A stretch of 64,000 bases of DNA from Boswellia sacra. Its lineage: Eukaryota > Streptophyta > Magnoliopsida > Sapindales > Burseraceae. The translations under genes and the position numbers were made by a program. Below, piece after piece: positions 11,833 to 24,545 of this stretch. The notes beneath the pieces are model-generated. The model did not search any database, was not told the DNA's origin, and saw only the letters and a list, made by a program, of their open reading frames with translations. The stretch's first letter is position 1; every line of letters begins with the position of its first letter. The stretch covers positions 1,798,001 to 1,862,000 of the forward strand of contig SNVD02010473.1 in assembly GCA_013180625.2 (NCBI GenBank). The letters run 5' to 3'.

Positions 11833-14800
11833 TTTTTTTTTAATCTATTATTTTCACTTGTTAAAGTAAAGTTTTTTGATGGGAAGATTATCATCTGGGT
11901 TGCACCTTTGTTAATGCACCGGCTTTGCTTAACAAAAATTAGGTCAATTATATTGACTCAAAGTCCCCCTTCGTTTCGCAGATACCCCATATAAGAAAAG
12001 TTGTTGCATGCATGATTAAAAGTCCAATAATATCGATATTTGCTTCTTTAATTTAATTAATTAGTAAACCTAAAAAGCTAAAATAAAGTTTGGTGCTGCG
12101 TAATCAGTTTGAATTTAAAACCATTTATTTAGATCGAGATTCCAACTTAATAGTAAGTGGTCATCTATTAAAAAATAACCTGAATTAAAGTTTAATGAAT
12201 TAAATCAATATTGGATTATTTGGATGTAATTAATTTAGTAAGTATATCTTTAAACAATTTGAAATTAATTTCTTGGTTTGTAGCAATTGACCTGGTCCAT
12301 GGACATATTCTTAAACAATTTAGATGGGTTAACTACTGCAATAAACAGAATTGATAAATCATTTATAAAACATAAATATTAGATATCTCATTGACTATAG
12401 AGAAGGTGCGTATCGGTTCACCTAATAGTAATTGAGTAATGAAATTCTTACCTAGTCATGGAATAGTCAACGCAGAATTTACAAACAAATATCTTAAAAA
12501 TTTGAAACTAAACAATTTCTTGAGCTTCTTAAAAATTACAACCTTTCCCTAGCTACCATCTATATTATTAGGATTAAAATAATTCACGACATTTCTGTTT
12601 TGTCAATTAAGGGGAAACTTTCGGAAAATTTCCTGTACTGTTGGCAAAATATTAACTGTCTAACAAATAATATAAGTTTCTCCTTTCTTATTATCTTATT
12701 ACAAAGAAGATTAACGAGTAATGGTTATAGTTCTTTAATTCTTTTACATATCAGTTCCGTATGCTACACTAAAGACTTTCTGATGATTCGTTTTGCGTAA
12801 TTGCTTTAATAATTTGGCTACTGCAGAACAGCAAATGACATCTGTAAGATTCGTTTATTAAACGTGGAATGTAGATATACTGATAAATTTGGATATAGAA
12901 GTTCATATAAGAACCAAAATACAAGAAGACAATTAGATTATTCCGCAATGACATACTAGTAAATCCAGAAGGTTTTTGAACACTTTGGAATGTTATCGGG
13001 TTCAAAAGCTGTGTGTACACTCTTTTATGCCTCTCTCAGTTTTAGACTTTCAGGATATTTTAATCACCAAACAACTGGAATTAACAAACAATTGCATTTT
13101 TCATTAAAATTTTGTAAAATATGTTACATGCTATTCATATGCAGGGACTAAGCAAGGAAAGCTCAGCGGCAATGTGAAATAAAAACTTTATAAAGATCCA
13201 ATATAGGAGTCCATGTTAGCTATGCCAAGACTTTGACGAAATTGAATTCTAAGTACTGTTAGTTTATATTACGTATAAGTGAAAATAAAATTTGAATTTG
13301 AAATGTTAGTTTATATTACGTATAAGAGAAAATATCTAATCATATACTATTCAAAAATACTACAGAGAACCATCGATCGATATTAATATTCAAAAATATT
13401 TCACGATTTTAGATATTAATTTAATGACTGAAAATATTATCATGTTGACAAGATGATAATCTTATTAGTCAAAAAAGAAAAAAAAAAAGTGGACGTCAGA
13501 GGTTGCTTTTAATAATTTTGACTTGATATGCACGAGACCATGAATGTAACATGTCACACAAATGAAAAATATCGTCATTGAAATGGATCCATAATATATG
13601 CTTCAGCTTAGCTTATTGATTGATATGACGGTGTATAAGCCGTCAGGGAGTACTCATTGTACAGGCGAAACAAGAGACTTCTGTTTATGAAATTCTGAGA
13701 ATCCAAGTCAATTAATGCGTAGATTGATTGAAAATTTCTAGATTTAGTTGAAAATTTCTCATTTCTAACGCTTATTCGTTATAATCTTTTGGGTTGATTT
13801 CCAACTCTAGAGGCATAGCCCACATCAGTAGCGAAGTCGCAAAAGCCACGACGATGAAAATTTTGAGATGTGCACGTATTGTATTGAAAAGTAATATGGA
13901 AAAGTGTGAACTAATTGGAAATTTTTCTATACGTGAATTTTCTTCTTCGGCCTTCCCGTTTACAATGTTGTTGAAAATGTTTTAAGGCTTGTACTGTGAA
14001 AGAAATTAATTTTTAAACATTTATGTTACCAAGTTGACAAGACCATTTATGATATGACTATATAATTGTCCAAAAAACTTTATTTATGTATTAATTGATT
14101 TACTTTGTGGATTAATTATAGATTATAATGTGTGCATCCTCCTGAAAAATTGAAGTATTGAATTTTGAAAGCAAGGGAAAAAAGGGTATTGCTCATAATA
14201 TGATTCTCAACGGATAATATATTATGGTGCTGGGATTAGCATGAGCAATACGGTCCCAGTTGTAATTAGCAAAGTCCCACATCGTTTCAGTGGATATCTC
14301 CTAATTAATGAGAGAGCCACCCATTGCCGATTTATTTAATTACGTATATTGTCGACATTATACTTGTATTTCTGAGTATATATCCATGACCATTCATTAA
14401 TTGTGCAAAATATTGATGGTCCAACCATTACTAGACATTATTTATATCACATTACAACATTTTTGCTTAAGTCACAAGGATACATGTGGGACTATATACA
14501 CAAGATATATAATTATCTCCCCTTTTAATTAAAAAATCCAAACCTACTTTTAAATTAAAACAAAAAATAAATCTAAATTATTGTAAAAAGTGTGAGGTAT
14601 AATTAATCTCAACTATTCAAAATACTTTAAAATAAAATAATAGCACATAATTACACATCACCTATAAAAAATTTTTTCATATCATCACCATTGATACTGA
14701 AAGATTACATAATTTTTGTATTTTAATCAAACTTATACTAATTCATGAAAGCATATAGGAAGAGTAGTATGATGAAACTGATTGACCATATGGTAAGATT

Positions 14801-15400
14801 TGGACAAATTAAATAATGAATCAAAATTGATCATTCAATATTATAAAGTTGTAGAAATTGAACCATTAATTTGTTTTGGTTGGAGTAGAGAAACCCAGAC
14901 ATTTATATATATATAATTTACTATTGCTTAGTAAATACGACTTTTGAATGTAGCAATTAATTAATGTATGAATGTTGATAAATCTGTTCTTACTATTACT
15001 ATACAATATATTATTAAATTAATTATTTTATCCAAATACTTATAAGTTACTATCCTTAAGCTGTGGGAGTTGTTTTACTTTTACTTTGTCGGAGTACATA
15101 TATCTCAATCTCACACTTGAAACTCAAGCAAAGGAGGAGGTGGATGAGGTGGCGCTTTCCGACAAGGACTTCGCACGTGTGTTACGCGTTGCCTTATTGA
15201 TTTACACGTGTACTCATGTAAGAAACAAACGAATCATGATTTCATATTATCCATACATAGAGAGCGCCCACCCCACCATACCACTGCTTGTTTTATACAT
15301 AACGAAATTAATTAAAATTCTGGGAATTAATGAAGAACAACAACAACAGGTACTGCACAATTTAATTAATAAAAGTTTTAAATAATAATAATAATAATTA
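10054..15400. other. Intergenic AT-rich DNA, no gene seen
   Basis: No coding frame is convincing. Contents: a (TA)n microsatellite at 11,786-11,829; a 31-base direct repeat (TGTTAGTTTATATTACGTAT and following) at 13,257-13,287 and 13,304-13,334; and a snRNA-type upstream element at 14,274. The last few hundred bases are upstream flank of the MYB gene. Confidence 0.65.
14274..14284 (+). promoter_or_regulatory. Upstream sequence element (USE)-like motif
   Basis: GTCCCACATCG matches the plant snRNA upstream element RTCCCACATCG exactly. No U-snRNA sequence and no well-placed TATA box follows within 100 bases, so this may be a chance match or a relic. Confidence 0.25.
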
Positions 15401-15500
15401 ATAGAGACTTGGCTTGTCCATATCTGGTGTTGATTTACATATATAGGGCCAAGTGCTCTTTATTCTCTTAGCAGTACGTTGTTATGTTCATATTTTTTCA

Positions 15501-15568
15501 ATATATACTTGGAACTCTCTCTTTCTATTTCTCTCTCTCGCTCGCTCTCTCGCCTTTATCTCTCTCGT
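15501..15568 (+). promoter_or_regulatory. Likely core promoter and CT-rich leader of the MYB gene
   Basis: An ATATATA motif at 15,501-15,507 precedes a CT/CG-rich leader (CTCTCTCTCGCTCGCTCTCT within 15,514-15,568), about 110 bases before the MYB start codon. Another TATATAG occurs near 15,440. Which one is used cannot be decided by reading. Confidence 0.35.
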
Positions 15569-15679
15569 TCAGTCTTTGATCTCTCATTATCCGATCATTC
15601 TTGAATATTCTGTGTTGGAGTATCTTGATTTAGAGCTTGTTTAGCTTTGTGGGTATATTGATTGATCGAAGAATTAATT

Positions 15680-17701
15680 ATGGGAAGGCAGCCTTGCTGT
15701 GACAAAGTTGGGTTGAAGAAAGGGCCATGGACAGCCGAGGAGGACAAGAAGCTCATCAACTTCATCCTCAATAATGGCCAATGCTGCTGGAGAGCTGTTC
15801 CGAAGCTTGCAGGTTTCACTTCATTTCATTTTCTTTCTCTTATCACCATGCATTTTTTAAAACACAGATTTTGAGTATCATCATCACCTTGCTTGGTGGC
15901 ACTCTTTCTTGAATTTTGGATTTTTTTCTTTTTGTGGTTAAATTAAAATTTTCTTTTTCCTTTCCTCCTTAAGAAAGTAATAAAAGGATTCTGATCATCT
16001 TCTTTATTCTCTTTCTTTTTGTTCGGATTAATTAACATTGATTTTGGGATTTCGAAAAAGTGGGAATGAGGATGTTGGCTTAATGATGGAGGAATGAATC
16101 ATTTGTTCAAAAAGGGAGGCATGAGCAAGAAGGCTGACCACTAACATGTTTTTCATTTTTCTCAAAATAAATATTTAATCAAAAAGCCTGCAACTTGAAT
16201 ATTATTTTTAATGCAGAAATAAGTTGACAAACGAAACATTCACTTATTAAATATGTTTATTATGGTTAATATTTCAGGCCTTTTAAGGTGTGGCAAGAGT
16301 TGCAGGCTTAGATGGACAAATTATCTTCGCCCTGACTTGAAAAGAGGTCTTCTATCTGAATATGAAGAGCAAATGGTCATTGATCTCCACGCTCAACTTG
16401 GCAACAGGTTAATTACTCTCTTTAATCCATCTCCATTCCTTCTTGCCTTTTTTCTTTGTTCTGGCTAATGGGTTCTCCTGTTTTTAAACCTTTGTTTGTC
16501 CTGTAACTGAAATTTCTTGGAAGTTTTAATTTCTTCTACATTACTGGACAGTTGCTTGGACCATCTCCAAGTTGTATTTGTCAGCAACTAGTAAATTAGA
16601 TTCCAAGTCCAGCTAGCTCCACGTTACAATTTGCATTTTCTTACATGAAGACTCTACTTTTGGGAAATAAGTCTATCAAGCTTGTAGACTAAGTCCCATC
16701 CCGCGCACATTTGATTAAAAATTTCAGTCCACAACTAGCGGCTAATAATTATTTTTAGCTGCAGGGATAATTGATTATTCTCACATATAAAAAGAAGGGC
16801 AAATTTGTCTCAAGGAAAAATACCTTCTTTATATTTTTCTAGCTTTGACAAACTTTTTCTGACATGGACTATTGTAATGGCCACAATAAGTAAATAATTC
16901 TTATATATTTTTAACATTTTTGGCCTTACCTTTTCCATGCTGAATTATTAAGCATCGCTTTATTGGATTGTTATTTGCAGATGGTCCAAGATTGCTTCTC
17001 ATCTTCCTGGAAGAACTGATAATGAGATCAAGAACCATTGGAACACCCACATCAAGAAGAAACTAAGAAAAATGGGAATTGATCCTCAAACTCACAAGCC
17101 TCTTTCTACTAATGATCAACAACCCTCTCAAAAACAACAACTAGAAATGGAACTTCAACAAGACCAAGCACAACAACAACAACAAAAACCACCACCACCT
17201 TCTCAAGATTTAATTTCTTTGACAGATAATGTCATCTCTGACATGGACAAAAACAAGGAACCTGAAACATCACTACAATCATCTATAAATATTGAAGCCA
17301 AGGAGGAAGACAAAAGCATGACAAGCCCATTTGACGCAATGGAGCTCATGGATGACAATAATGATTTCTGCACTGATGATGTACCTTTGATTGAACCTCA
17401 TGAGATTATAGTCCCTTGTGTGCCATCAACTTCAACTTCATCTAATTCATCATGGTCATCCTCTTCTGATCTTTCATCCAAGTTCCTGGAAGATTGGCAA
17501 CTTCCAGATTTTGAGTGGCCTGCTGGTGTTTACGACAATAACAACAGCACTAACATAGGCTTATGGGACGATGACTTCAGCAGTTGGGATTTGCTAATCA
17601 ATGATGATGTTGACTGCAGAAAGCCAGCTTTTGATCCTCCTCTCAGTCAGTGCCCAAGGATGGTTTTGGATCAAGATTCTTGGCAATATGGCCTCTTGTG
17701 A
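15680..17701 (+). CDS. MYB20: R2R3-MYB transcription factor, MYB20/MYB43 type
   Basis: Exons 15,680-15,812, 16,278-16,407 and 16,981-17,701 encode 327 residues. The first two exons are 133 and 130 bases, the usual R2R3-MYB pattern, and all introns are GT-AG. The R2 repeat carries Trp17, Trp37 and Trp57. R3 has Leu at the first hydrophobic position, then Trp89 and Trp108. The signatures [20 protein letters not shown] and [13 protein letters not shown] are intact, so DNA binding should be normal. The start MGRQPCCDK and the block [17 protein letters not shown] point to the MYB20/43/85 subgroup, linked in Arabidopsis to secondary-wall lignin and phenylalanine supply. The C-terminal half is Gln-rich (residues about 135-160), then Ser-rich and acidic, as in an activation domain. 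A poly(A) signal AATAAA lies at 17,933-17,938. Choosing between MYB20 and MYB43 needs a tree. Confidence 0.93.
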
Positions 17702-20482
17702 ATTGGAACTTTCATTTCTTTCATTGACATAGGGAATAAAATAATTGATAAATATCATAAAATCCGGAAAATCCCATGTCTTATTTAGTCTTTTATTTTT
17801 ATTTTTTATTTTTCCTTTTTAACTGTTTGGAGGAAAATTAAAGGAGAAAAATAAAAGTTTTTTTGTATAAGAAGAATGATATGATATGTATTGTCAATTC
17901 GATATTGTATGGCTCCATTATTTGTTCCTTTCAATAAAATAAAAAAATTAATATTTTAAATTAAGTAATTCTCCGTTGATTTTTACATTCTTTTACGTGA
18001 ATTTTATTTCTTTCCTTCCTTGTTATTAATAATATTGCTTTTTAATACGTGTACTTAGAATGATATATTTTACTTTTCCAAGTTCTTACATTTTAAAATT
18101 CAAATACTAAAGTTTCTATCCACCTCTTCGATGACGATGTAACAAAAGATTGATGTTAATTAATCAAAGTTACTTCCTCATCCAATATATATAAGTACAA
18201 AACCTATACATGGCTTACATTTATTTCCATTGATTAATTTTATAATTTATTTTGATAATATATTGTTGACAAATAAAGAAAGTCAATTAGATTATAAATA
18301 TTTTTAATATAAAATATCTCATGTTGTTAGCTAGACACGTTAAATCTTTTTGTAATGTAATTAAGTAGGAATAATTCTTAAATTATATTTTTTAAATTAT
18401 AATTAAATTTATATTTTTCGTTTTTTTTTCCAAACTTAGTCAAAAAAAGAGTGCATTGGTAGCAAAAGTCAACCAATTGATCTTAACTAGCTAGTATTGT
18501 ATAGGTAAAAGATCTAGTTTGAACTAGTTCAAGTTCCAATTAACACGATAATTAATAAACGATATTATATATAATTCACTAGGTACCATTTCACATCATC
18601 CTTTGACCATTTGCTCTGTTTTTTTTTTTTTTTTAGCCCTATAAGAGTAATATATCAAGAAAACAAACGCTATCATATACTTCCAATTAACCAATTCAAA
18701 GAGAATTAATTAATAAATACCTGATGCAATGTGTTAACAACTTGCTAAGAATACAATTGAAATTTTTACTTAAAAAGCATTTATATCGGGATGTGATATT
18801 TTAACTTAAAACTAAACATCAATTTATGGTCATTTTATACATTTATGTACCTAATATACCTATAAAAGAATGCTTTGGTGGAGTCAACCTTGAAAGCTTG
18901 CTCCGTCAACTCTAGGAAGATTCTTAAACTGCACAGGTTCCACGAAATTATAAATTATAGTGCAAGATTTACTGAAAATATAAATTTTTGTAATTAATTA
19001 GTTTGTATTCGCATAAAAAAATGACTTGCCTTTACTTGGCAACTATTGCAAAAGATTGCTTTGTCTTGCAAGCTAAAACCGTAGCCAGTGAGTTACAACG
19101 ACTTTGGTCCAACCGTATAAATTTACAATCACCCTATTAAAAGTTCTAAATTAATTATTCACCCTAGTTCGTTTCAAAAAATCTCCTCTTTTTGTTTTGT
19201 AATTCCTGTTTCTTTTTATATCTTTCTATTATGATTTTTCTTTTTAGGAAAAAAATTATTTGAGTAATAATTATACCGAGAAAATACTATTCTTACATAG
19301 TATGAGTCAATTAGTATATATATATGAACACGATGATTAGAGAAGATCTAGTGATGATTAACAAAAATTATAGATCTTAATTTAAATAATTGATTAGATT
19401 ATATCAAACATAGACCAAATAATCATAGAATAAAGACCATATATATAATATAAGAGATATAAGGTATACATAACATATTTACATCATGGTTATAGTTGAA
19501 AGCTTATATAAAACATATGTTTAATTATTTTGAATTTTAAAAAGAAGTGTAATTAATTAATTAATTAGTGTTGCTGAGTAATGAAGATGAAGACGCATGA
19601 AATTGACTGTTCCACTTCACTGGTCACAATATTGTCTTTTGACTAACAAACTCAAGTCGGTGCTTCCTAAGAAATAATATTAACCCTAGCAAATGTAAAT
19701 ATATATATATAATTATATAAAACTGCAATACTACTAGCAAAGCGATTATTGGTTTGATTTTCCTAAATGATTATATCGTGTCAAGCCCTTTATTTAATGT
19801 TCAAGCCGAGTTATTTTTATACTATACTAATACTATCCTATTTATTTGTTTGTCTTAATAAATCTCATCGAATGTACAATAAATTAAACTACATTGTGTT
19901 GGGTAGTTGAAAATATAGTTGAAGAGGCTGTTTCAATAACGACATACAAATTAAATACCTCGAATTTAAAATTTTTATAGAGCCTAGTTTAAACGTCATT
20001 TCAAGAAAATATTTAAGATCAAAAATTGGTTTTACAACTTGATTTTGACAAAAACACAATTAGTTTATGTTAGAGTACTAATTGATAAAAAAAATTAATT
20101 ATGATATAATGAAATGAGGAATTATTCAAGGATTTGACTTGAATAAAATTAAAAATTTTTGTAAAAAAAATGAGATTGTAAGTACACCAAGTCAATAGGA
20201 GGCGTATATATAGCAGTATCTCGAGGGTCATTATCACACGCTGGCAGAAAAAAATTATCTGCCAATTAAATACCATTGACCTGAAATCCTAGCTAGTTTG
20301 TAATTTAATTTTGTTGACCTTGAAAATTCATTTGCATACAAATCAATAAACCAAAATTATTTCAAGTCATTCAATAGTGTCAAGTTGAATACGAACGAGT
20401 TTTACCGATTGAAGTCTCGAATAGCTACGTGAGATAGTTGGACGTCTAACTGGTTAAGTAACCTGGCTACCATACAAAATTT

Positions 20483-20519
<37 letters not shown>

Positions 20520-22794
20520 GGAGCTTTCCTATGAATAAAATAGAGAAGATGTTTATATCCTCTGTATAAGGAGGTCTATACCTATTTTACAAACTAGAAG
20601 GTTTATTGTTTATCCATAATTATTACATCAAATATCGAACGAAGCATAGATTTAATATGTTTGTTTACCTATAATTTAGCCGACACTCAAGAAAAGATAT
20701 ATTGTATACGTTTGTTTAAAAAATAGGATTTAAGAAGCGTAAAAGATCGTTTTCATCGTTAGACATTATATATGTGTCTATGAAATTCAAGAATCGCATC
20801 AAACATAATTACAAATATTAAATATTTTCAAAATTTTAATGTATGTTCCATATATATAAAATTTTATAAAAAGACAATTTTAGATCAAATACAGTATGTT
20901 ACGTATACATATATATTTCTAATCTTACGAAATATAATTTTAATTTTTTAGTTATAAAATCATTTTTGAGAATTAGTTTATAAAGACAATTGTAAATTAA
21001 ATAATAGCATATATGATTTTACATAGTAGTAACATTCATTACTATTGAACGTATAAAAGTATGATATTTTATATTATAAACTAATTAATGCAACAAAATA
21101 GCAAATTTGGGTTGAAATGTATAAACCATTAAACCCAGTATGATAAATAATTAAATTATATAAAATATTGAATTTTTTTATAATTTTTATTGATGTGATA
21201 ACACGGAGAGGAAAATTTAGTCCGCATGACCAGTAAACGCGTTTGGACAATCATTCAGAAATTAAAAGCAAAACATTGAAAAAAAATACAGAGCTTCGGG
21301 ATAGAGAAAATGAAATAGATTATTTTAATATAATAATTGAATTTTTTTATTTATGTAGTGAGCAATCTTTCAAAGATATTGAAGCTTTGAATTCAAACTC
21401 TATGTTCTATAAATTATTTGTTTTTCATATAATGTGAAAGGAGATGAAATTTGTGAGCCTTTTTTTGGACCACTCCTTTTAATTAACGAGTGAATCTTTT
21501 AGGTTTCAACTTACATCAACGCATTCACACACTCTTTTTTAGCTCTCAATTCTTGTACATCTTCAACTAGACAAAAAGATTCACTTCATATCTTGTTTGT
21601 TCTATAGTATTAAATTAATAAAATCTCTCTCTCTCTCTAAAAATATATATAAAAAAAAGATTAAAGATTATATCTTTCAATTTAAAAGCTTATAAATTTA
21701 AAATCTTGGATCAAAATTAAAATCATTATCAGTCACTCACGACCGATGTTATTAAATTCAATATTTAAAATTTCAAAGTAAACAATTAAATCGATATTAG
21801 TAACAAGTTTGATATTTCGTTGTTCAATGTTGAACAACACAAGTAAAGATGGTCATCAACAAACCAATCAAATTGGAGTTCATGTTCATGATATGAAATG
21901 ATCATGATCCAGATGTTGTACTAGGAGCTATTGACTAGAATTGTAACTAGCAATTTAAATATGCTTTAAGGACACATGTGAAAACTTGACAAGAAGTAAA
22001 ATTCGTGTAAAAAGCTGACCCATTTTATTATTATTATTATTACTGATATTACTATTTATTGTTTTGTCTCCATCAGAGCCCTACGCTACACATGAAGAAT
22101 GTTCGTATTAAATTGCGGCCAAAATCCTTCATTCAAATATGCTTGCCCAACTTTGATACCTAATTTCTATAAACGTGAAAACAAAAATTTAGATTAAACA
22201 TTTAAAATATTAAAATCTATGAAATATTTAATAACGTGTTCTCAGAATTTCATATCTATAGTGTATATATATTGAAAAATTTGATTTATACTTTAAAAAA
22301 TTAAATAATTTTACACATATAACAAATTTAATATAATTAATTGATTTGACATAATCTCGTTAGATAGATAACTAGTACATAATTTCTTAGTATATTTATA
22401 ATTTATTGTTATTTTTTTATCTATCTAACAGGTTGTATATACAGTATTATTCTTTAAAAATTAATTTTTAAATAAAATAAAAATATTAAATTATAATATA
22501 TTAATTCAATAAAAATTTAAATTATTAGAACTATAATATATATAGATTGTATATATGAAATTGATTCTACGAATAAATATATAAGTAATAATACAATTAA
22601 AAATAAGTTTCATTTTTTAAAAAATTTATTTTAATTATTTATTAATTTACAAAGTTATTTGGATTTAAATCTTATAATACAGAAAAAAATATATATATAT
22701 ATATAATATATTTGAGGAGTTTACTGGATAGTTAAGTTCAATGGGGTCCATCGAAAATCAAATCAACGTGTGTGGGGCCGACTATCAGTTAGAA

Positions 22795-23250
22795 TGTGAG
22801 AGTTAAGGAGTGCAAGAAACGACGCGTTGGGGAAAGGAGTGAGCATAACGTAATAAAAAAAGCTACACCGATTGACTTGGGGGGGTTAGGTGGGACCAGG
22901 CGACGGCAGGATGAGGAAGAAAGTCATAGTGGGGGAGGGGTTTGCGTCCAATCGCCGACAAACGCGTGGAATAGAAGACGCGGACATGAAGTTCTAACTG
23001 ACTTGTTAGTGCCAGACAGCTTACCATACGAAGACAAAATCTACTTTGACTCATAGGCACAAGTCGCTTTCACATAACTCCAGTCTCCTCTAGTCAACTC
23101 ACTTTTGTGATTTACTACGTGAGACCACACAGCAACCTATCTGTGTCCCATTCATCAACAACTCATATAACAATCACATCACGTTTCATTTCTCTTTGTT
23201 GCCAATTTAATCAACCCTTCTTTTTATTTTAGTTTTCTCTTCACTATATA
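22795..23250 (+). promoter_or_regulatory. Promoter-like island with CGCG boxes and TATA
   Basis: Three VCGCGB motifs (ACGCGT 22,822-22,827; ACGCGT 22,963-22,968; ACGCGG 22,979-22,984), the core bound by CAMTA calmodulin-dependent activators, sit in a stretch clearly richer in GC than its surroundings. A TATATA lies at 23,245-23,250. That layout would suit a stress-responsive promoter reading to the right, but I see no protein gene behind it. Confidence 0.3.
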
Positions 23251-23922
23251 ATTTCCTTAAAAATCTACACCTTCAATAGGTTAAGAAAAGATGAAAGTTT
23301 AACAATTTATTTCGATAATATTACTAATTACTAGTTCATGATTACATGATCATGACTCTAATTAATCGATTAATCTATATATAAGGTAAATTAGATTTAC
23401 ATAATTGGTTTGCCTTTAAGGGTTGATTAATAACGCTAAACAATAAATTGCCACCTTATACGTCAGGATTACATGAACAATATTCTCAAGTTAAGGAATT
23501 TTACTACAAAATTTAATTAGCAAAAGTTAAGGTTAGGTAAAAAGTACTTGTATATAAACTAGAATAAATGAAAAAGGTGGAGGCCTGTTGGTGCCAAATT
23601 AAGCAAATTCAACAAAGTATAAATTTCATGAGATGATTCGATGGAAGATTTTTCAAATGTAATTATATATAAAACTAAGATCATATATTAACTCTTAAAT
23701 ATTACAAAATGTACTTAAACTACATTGTTTCATAATCAGAATAATGAAGTTAACGAAGTACAAATCCACTTTAATAACAAAGTCTAATTATATATAAATA
23801 TAAATTAAACCTTCATGCAAGTTTCTTATACTGGTAATTAAATACCCTTTGAGATCGATTCATCATTTATGTATGTAGTTATAGAAAAACTTTGTGCAAA
23901 ATATGTAATCTAATTAAGCAAC

Positions 23923-23923
23923 A

Positions 23924-23975
<52 letters not shown>
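23923..23975. repeat. (AT)n microsatellite
   Basis: About 26 AT units with one G interruption at 23,949. Similar AT runs occur at 5,771-5,802, 11,786-11,829 and 20,487-20,516. Confidence 0.95.
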
Positions 23976-24379
23976 AAGAAACCTACAAACACGTAGTCTT
24001 GTTATATATAGGATAAAGCAGAAGCTGGCGCAGCAGCTCAATCTAAATTTAAATACAATTGAATGAGGCTATACCTATATATACATAAAGTGAGATATAT
24101 ATGCTATAATAAAAATTAGAAACAAAGAAGGGCACATGTGAAAAGGAGGGTGTTCCTTTAACAATGATTGCCTCCACAAAAGGGTTTCGGAGATTTAGAC
24201 AAAAAGAAAGATAAAGAGTAGTGGGAAGGTAAGTGAAAGTATAATGTATAAAAGAAGGTCGAAGAAGACATTTGGTAGGAAGAATTGTTTATTGAGAGGT
24301 TGGGAGATATAGTATTTTAAGTAACAAAACAAGGAGTTGGCAAATTGTTTAAGGGTACCTTTTATCACTTTATAATAAT

Positions 24380-24545
24380 TATTGTTCGTAGGAAAGAAGG
24401 AAAGGCAGGCAAAGTGGCAGCTAGGACCGTGAATAAGGATATGACGAAGAGCATGCTCGTGGGTAGCAGCAGAGGCGCTGCGGCAGCTTCACTGGGGCGG
24501 TTGCTAAAATCATAGGCCGGTCGGCCCACGCGCACCGATTCCATT
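24380..24545 (+). other. GC-rich island with a 24-codon frame
   Basis: The stretch is far richer in G and C than its flanks. It holds an ATG-to-TAG frame at 24,441-24,515 (24 codons; MTKSMLVGSS then an Ala run) and another CGCG box (ACGCGC, 24,528-24,533). A perfect donor consensus AAG|GTAAGT lies upstream at 24,226-24,234. It could be an exon of a non-coding or small-peptide transcript started near 23,280. I do not recognise the peptide. Confidence 0.2.

Noticed and set aside
15086..15385. 99-codon frame upstream of the MYB gene
   Set aside because: Composition is mixed, but there is no ATG start and no similarity I recognise. It lies in the promoter region and ends in an AT-rich stretch.
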